The notes below the pieces were generated by a model, which worked only from the letters and a program-made list of their open reading frames with translations, had not been told where the DNA came from and made no database searches. From positions 1-5,675 of the forward strand of contig JAJFMS010000282.1 of assembly GCA_020696885.1 (NCBI GenBank): a stretch of DNA of 5,675 bases. Direction: 5' to 3'. This document shows, piece after piece, positions 4,819-5,675 of the stretch (positions are counted from its first letter, which is position 1; the number at the start of each line of letters is the position of its first letter). Origin of the DNA: Armatimonadota bacterium. Lineage in GTDB: Bacteria > Armatimonadota > SYMT01. The position numbers were made by a program, and so were the translations under genes.

Positions 4819-5675
4819 ATGCGTGCCTGGCGGTTCTATGGTTTCGGTGACATGCGCCTGGATGAGGTTCCGGTGCCGGAATGCCGGCCTCGCCACGTGC
4901 TGGTGGAGCCGCTCTGCGTGCAGCCGAGCGTAACGGAAGCACAACTCGCCTTCGGGATCCCCACCCTGGCGTTCGACAAGATCCGCCACCGGCTGGAGAC
5001 GGAGGCGCCGGTCCAGCTCTTCGGCCACGAGTTCTGCGCGCGCATCGTGCAGGTGGGCGAAGGCGTGCGGGGCTACGCGCCGGGCGATCGGGTGGCCGCC
5101 CGGGCCAAGCTGCCATGCGGCGCCTGTGCCCTATGCCTGGCCGAGCGCAGCGACGAGTGCCGCGCCGGCCCGATCATCGGCTTCCAACTCCCCGGCTGCT
5201 TCGCGGAAGTCGCCCTGATTCCTGAAACGGCGCTGGTGAAAGTCGACGACCGCATCAGCGATGTCGAGGGCGCCTGCCTGCAGTCCCTGAGCGACAGCGT
5301 GGCGGCGGTCGAGACGGCCAATATCCGCCTGGGAGACACGGTGGTCGTGTTCGGGCAGGGCAGTATGGGCCTGGAGTGCATGCAGATCGCTCGCTGCGCT
5401 GGTGCAGGGCAGATCATCACCGTAGATGTGCGCCCGGAGGCGTGTTCCGTTTCCAGCTCGCTGGGTGCCGACCAAGCGCTCAACGCTAAGGAGTGCGACC
5501 CGGTCGAGGTGATCCGTGACCTCACCCGCGGGATCGGCGCTGACGTGGTGTTCGAGTGCGCCGGCGGCAGCCCGAAGCAGGGACTGGCCGGCAGCCGCAC
5601 GCTTGGGCAGGCGATCGTTGGCGTGCGTCGGGGCGGGAAGGTCGTGGGCGTCTCCGGGTTCGGTGGTCCGCTGGA
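4819..5675 (+). CDS. Zinc-type medium-chain dehydrogenase (alcohol/threonine dehydrogenase-like), 3' end outside window
   Basis: The frame stays open to the window edge: 285 codons plus 2 nt. Members usually have about 340-380 residues, so roughly the last fifth is missing. It is a cytoplasmic NAD(P)-dependent oxidoreductase of the MDR superfamily; the substrate cannot be told. A GroES-like catalytic domain comes first: LFGHEFCARIVQVGEGV (67-83) carries the GHE motif (69-71), then PGDRV (88-92). The four structural-zinc cysteines are intact as C100-x2-C103-x2-C106-x7-C114. The Rossmann domain starts near 172 with GDTVVVFGQGSMGLECMQIAR (GxGxxG at 179-184), and Asp203 at the end of the second strand suggests NAD rather than NADP. 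One oddity: the usual catalytic-zinc loop C-x-x-D is replaced by Cys33-VQPSVTEAQLAFG. The third zinc ligand is not obvious in ACLQSLSDSVAAVETA (152-167). The start is supported by GGAGG at 4806-4810, which sits in a hairpin. Confidence 0.9.
   Translation, partial: MRAWRFYGFGDMRLDEVPVPECRPRHVLVEPLCVQPSVTEAQLAFGIPTLAFDKIRHRLETEAPVQLFGHEFCARIVQVGEGVRGYAPGDRVAARAKLPCGACALCLAERSDECRAGPIIGFQLPGCFAEVALIPETALVKVDDRISDVEGACLQSLSDSVAAVETANIRLGDTVVVFGQGSMGLECMQIARCAGAGQIITVDVRPEACSVSSSLGADQALNAKECDPVEVIRDLTRGIGADVVFECAGGSPKQGLAGSRTLGQAIVGVRRGGKVVGVSGFGGPL

Noticed and set aside
4626..4850. 74-aa forward ORF in island 2
   Set aside because: It translates the palindrome, lacks an SD, and overlaps the dehydrogenase start.

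Overview
The window is G+C-rich (roughly two thirds by eye) bacterial DNA with compact genes, strong third-position G/C bias, and clear Shine-Dalgarno sites ahead of three of the main genes. The best taxonomic hint is a secreted protein that fuses a copper-amine-oxidase-N-terminal-like domain to a BsuPI-like domain, together with G-rich iterated palindromes between genes. This mix fits an environmental lineage such as Armatimonadota, or another deep-branching group (Chloroflexota or Gemmatimonadota are alternatives). That is inference only; no rRNA or marker gene is present.

Layout. (1) 1-1442: a possible tail of an upstream gene overlaps by ATGA with a complete creatinase/aminopeptidase-P-like (M24 fold) protein. 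Its canonical dinuclear metal site is largely substituted. (2) 1443-1773: a long palindromic intergenic island built from 8-bp G-rich units. (3) 1774-2893: two unrecognised genes in the same direction, 37 bp apart, probably one transcript, ending at a strong 13-bp hairpin. (4) 2965-3219: a small unrecognised gene on the opposite strand, converging on that hairpin. (5) 3220-3579: a 360-bp gap holding the leader of the next gene, with two possible hairpins. (6) 3580-4551: the exported Cu_amine_oxidN1-like plus BsuPI-like protein. (7) 4552-4757: a second palindromic island with the same 8-bp periodicity, starting at the stop codon. (8) 4819 to the window end: the first ~285 codons of a zinc-type medium-chain dehydrogenase whose ribosome binding site lies inside a predicted hairpin.

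The genes do not form an obvious single pathway. The M24-like protein and the dehydrogenase look like cytoplasmic small-molecule enzymes (or a former enzyme in the first case), and the central secreted protein is an envelope or extracellular component. The most notable features are the two related palindromic islands, the altered M24 active site, the SD-sequestering hairpin before the dehydrogenase, and the pair of unknown genes at 1774-2893. I found no clear evidence of a defence system, CRISPR array, transposase, tRNA or rRNA.
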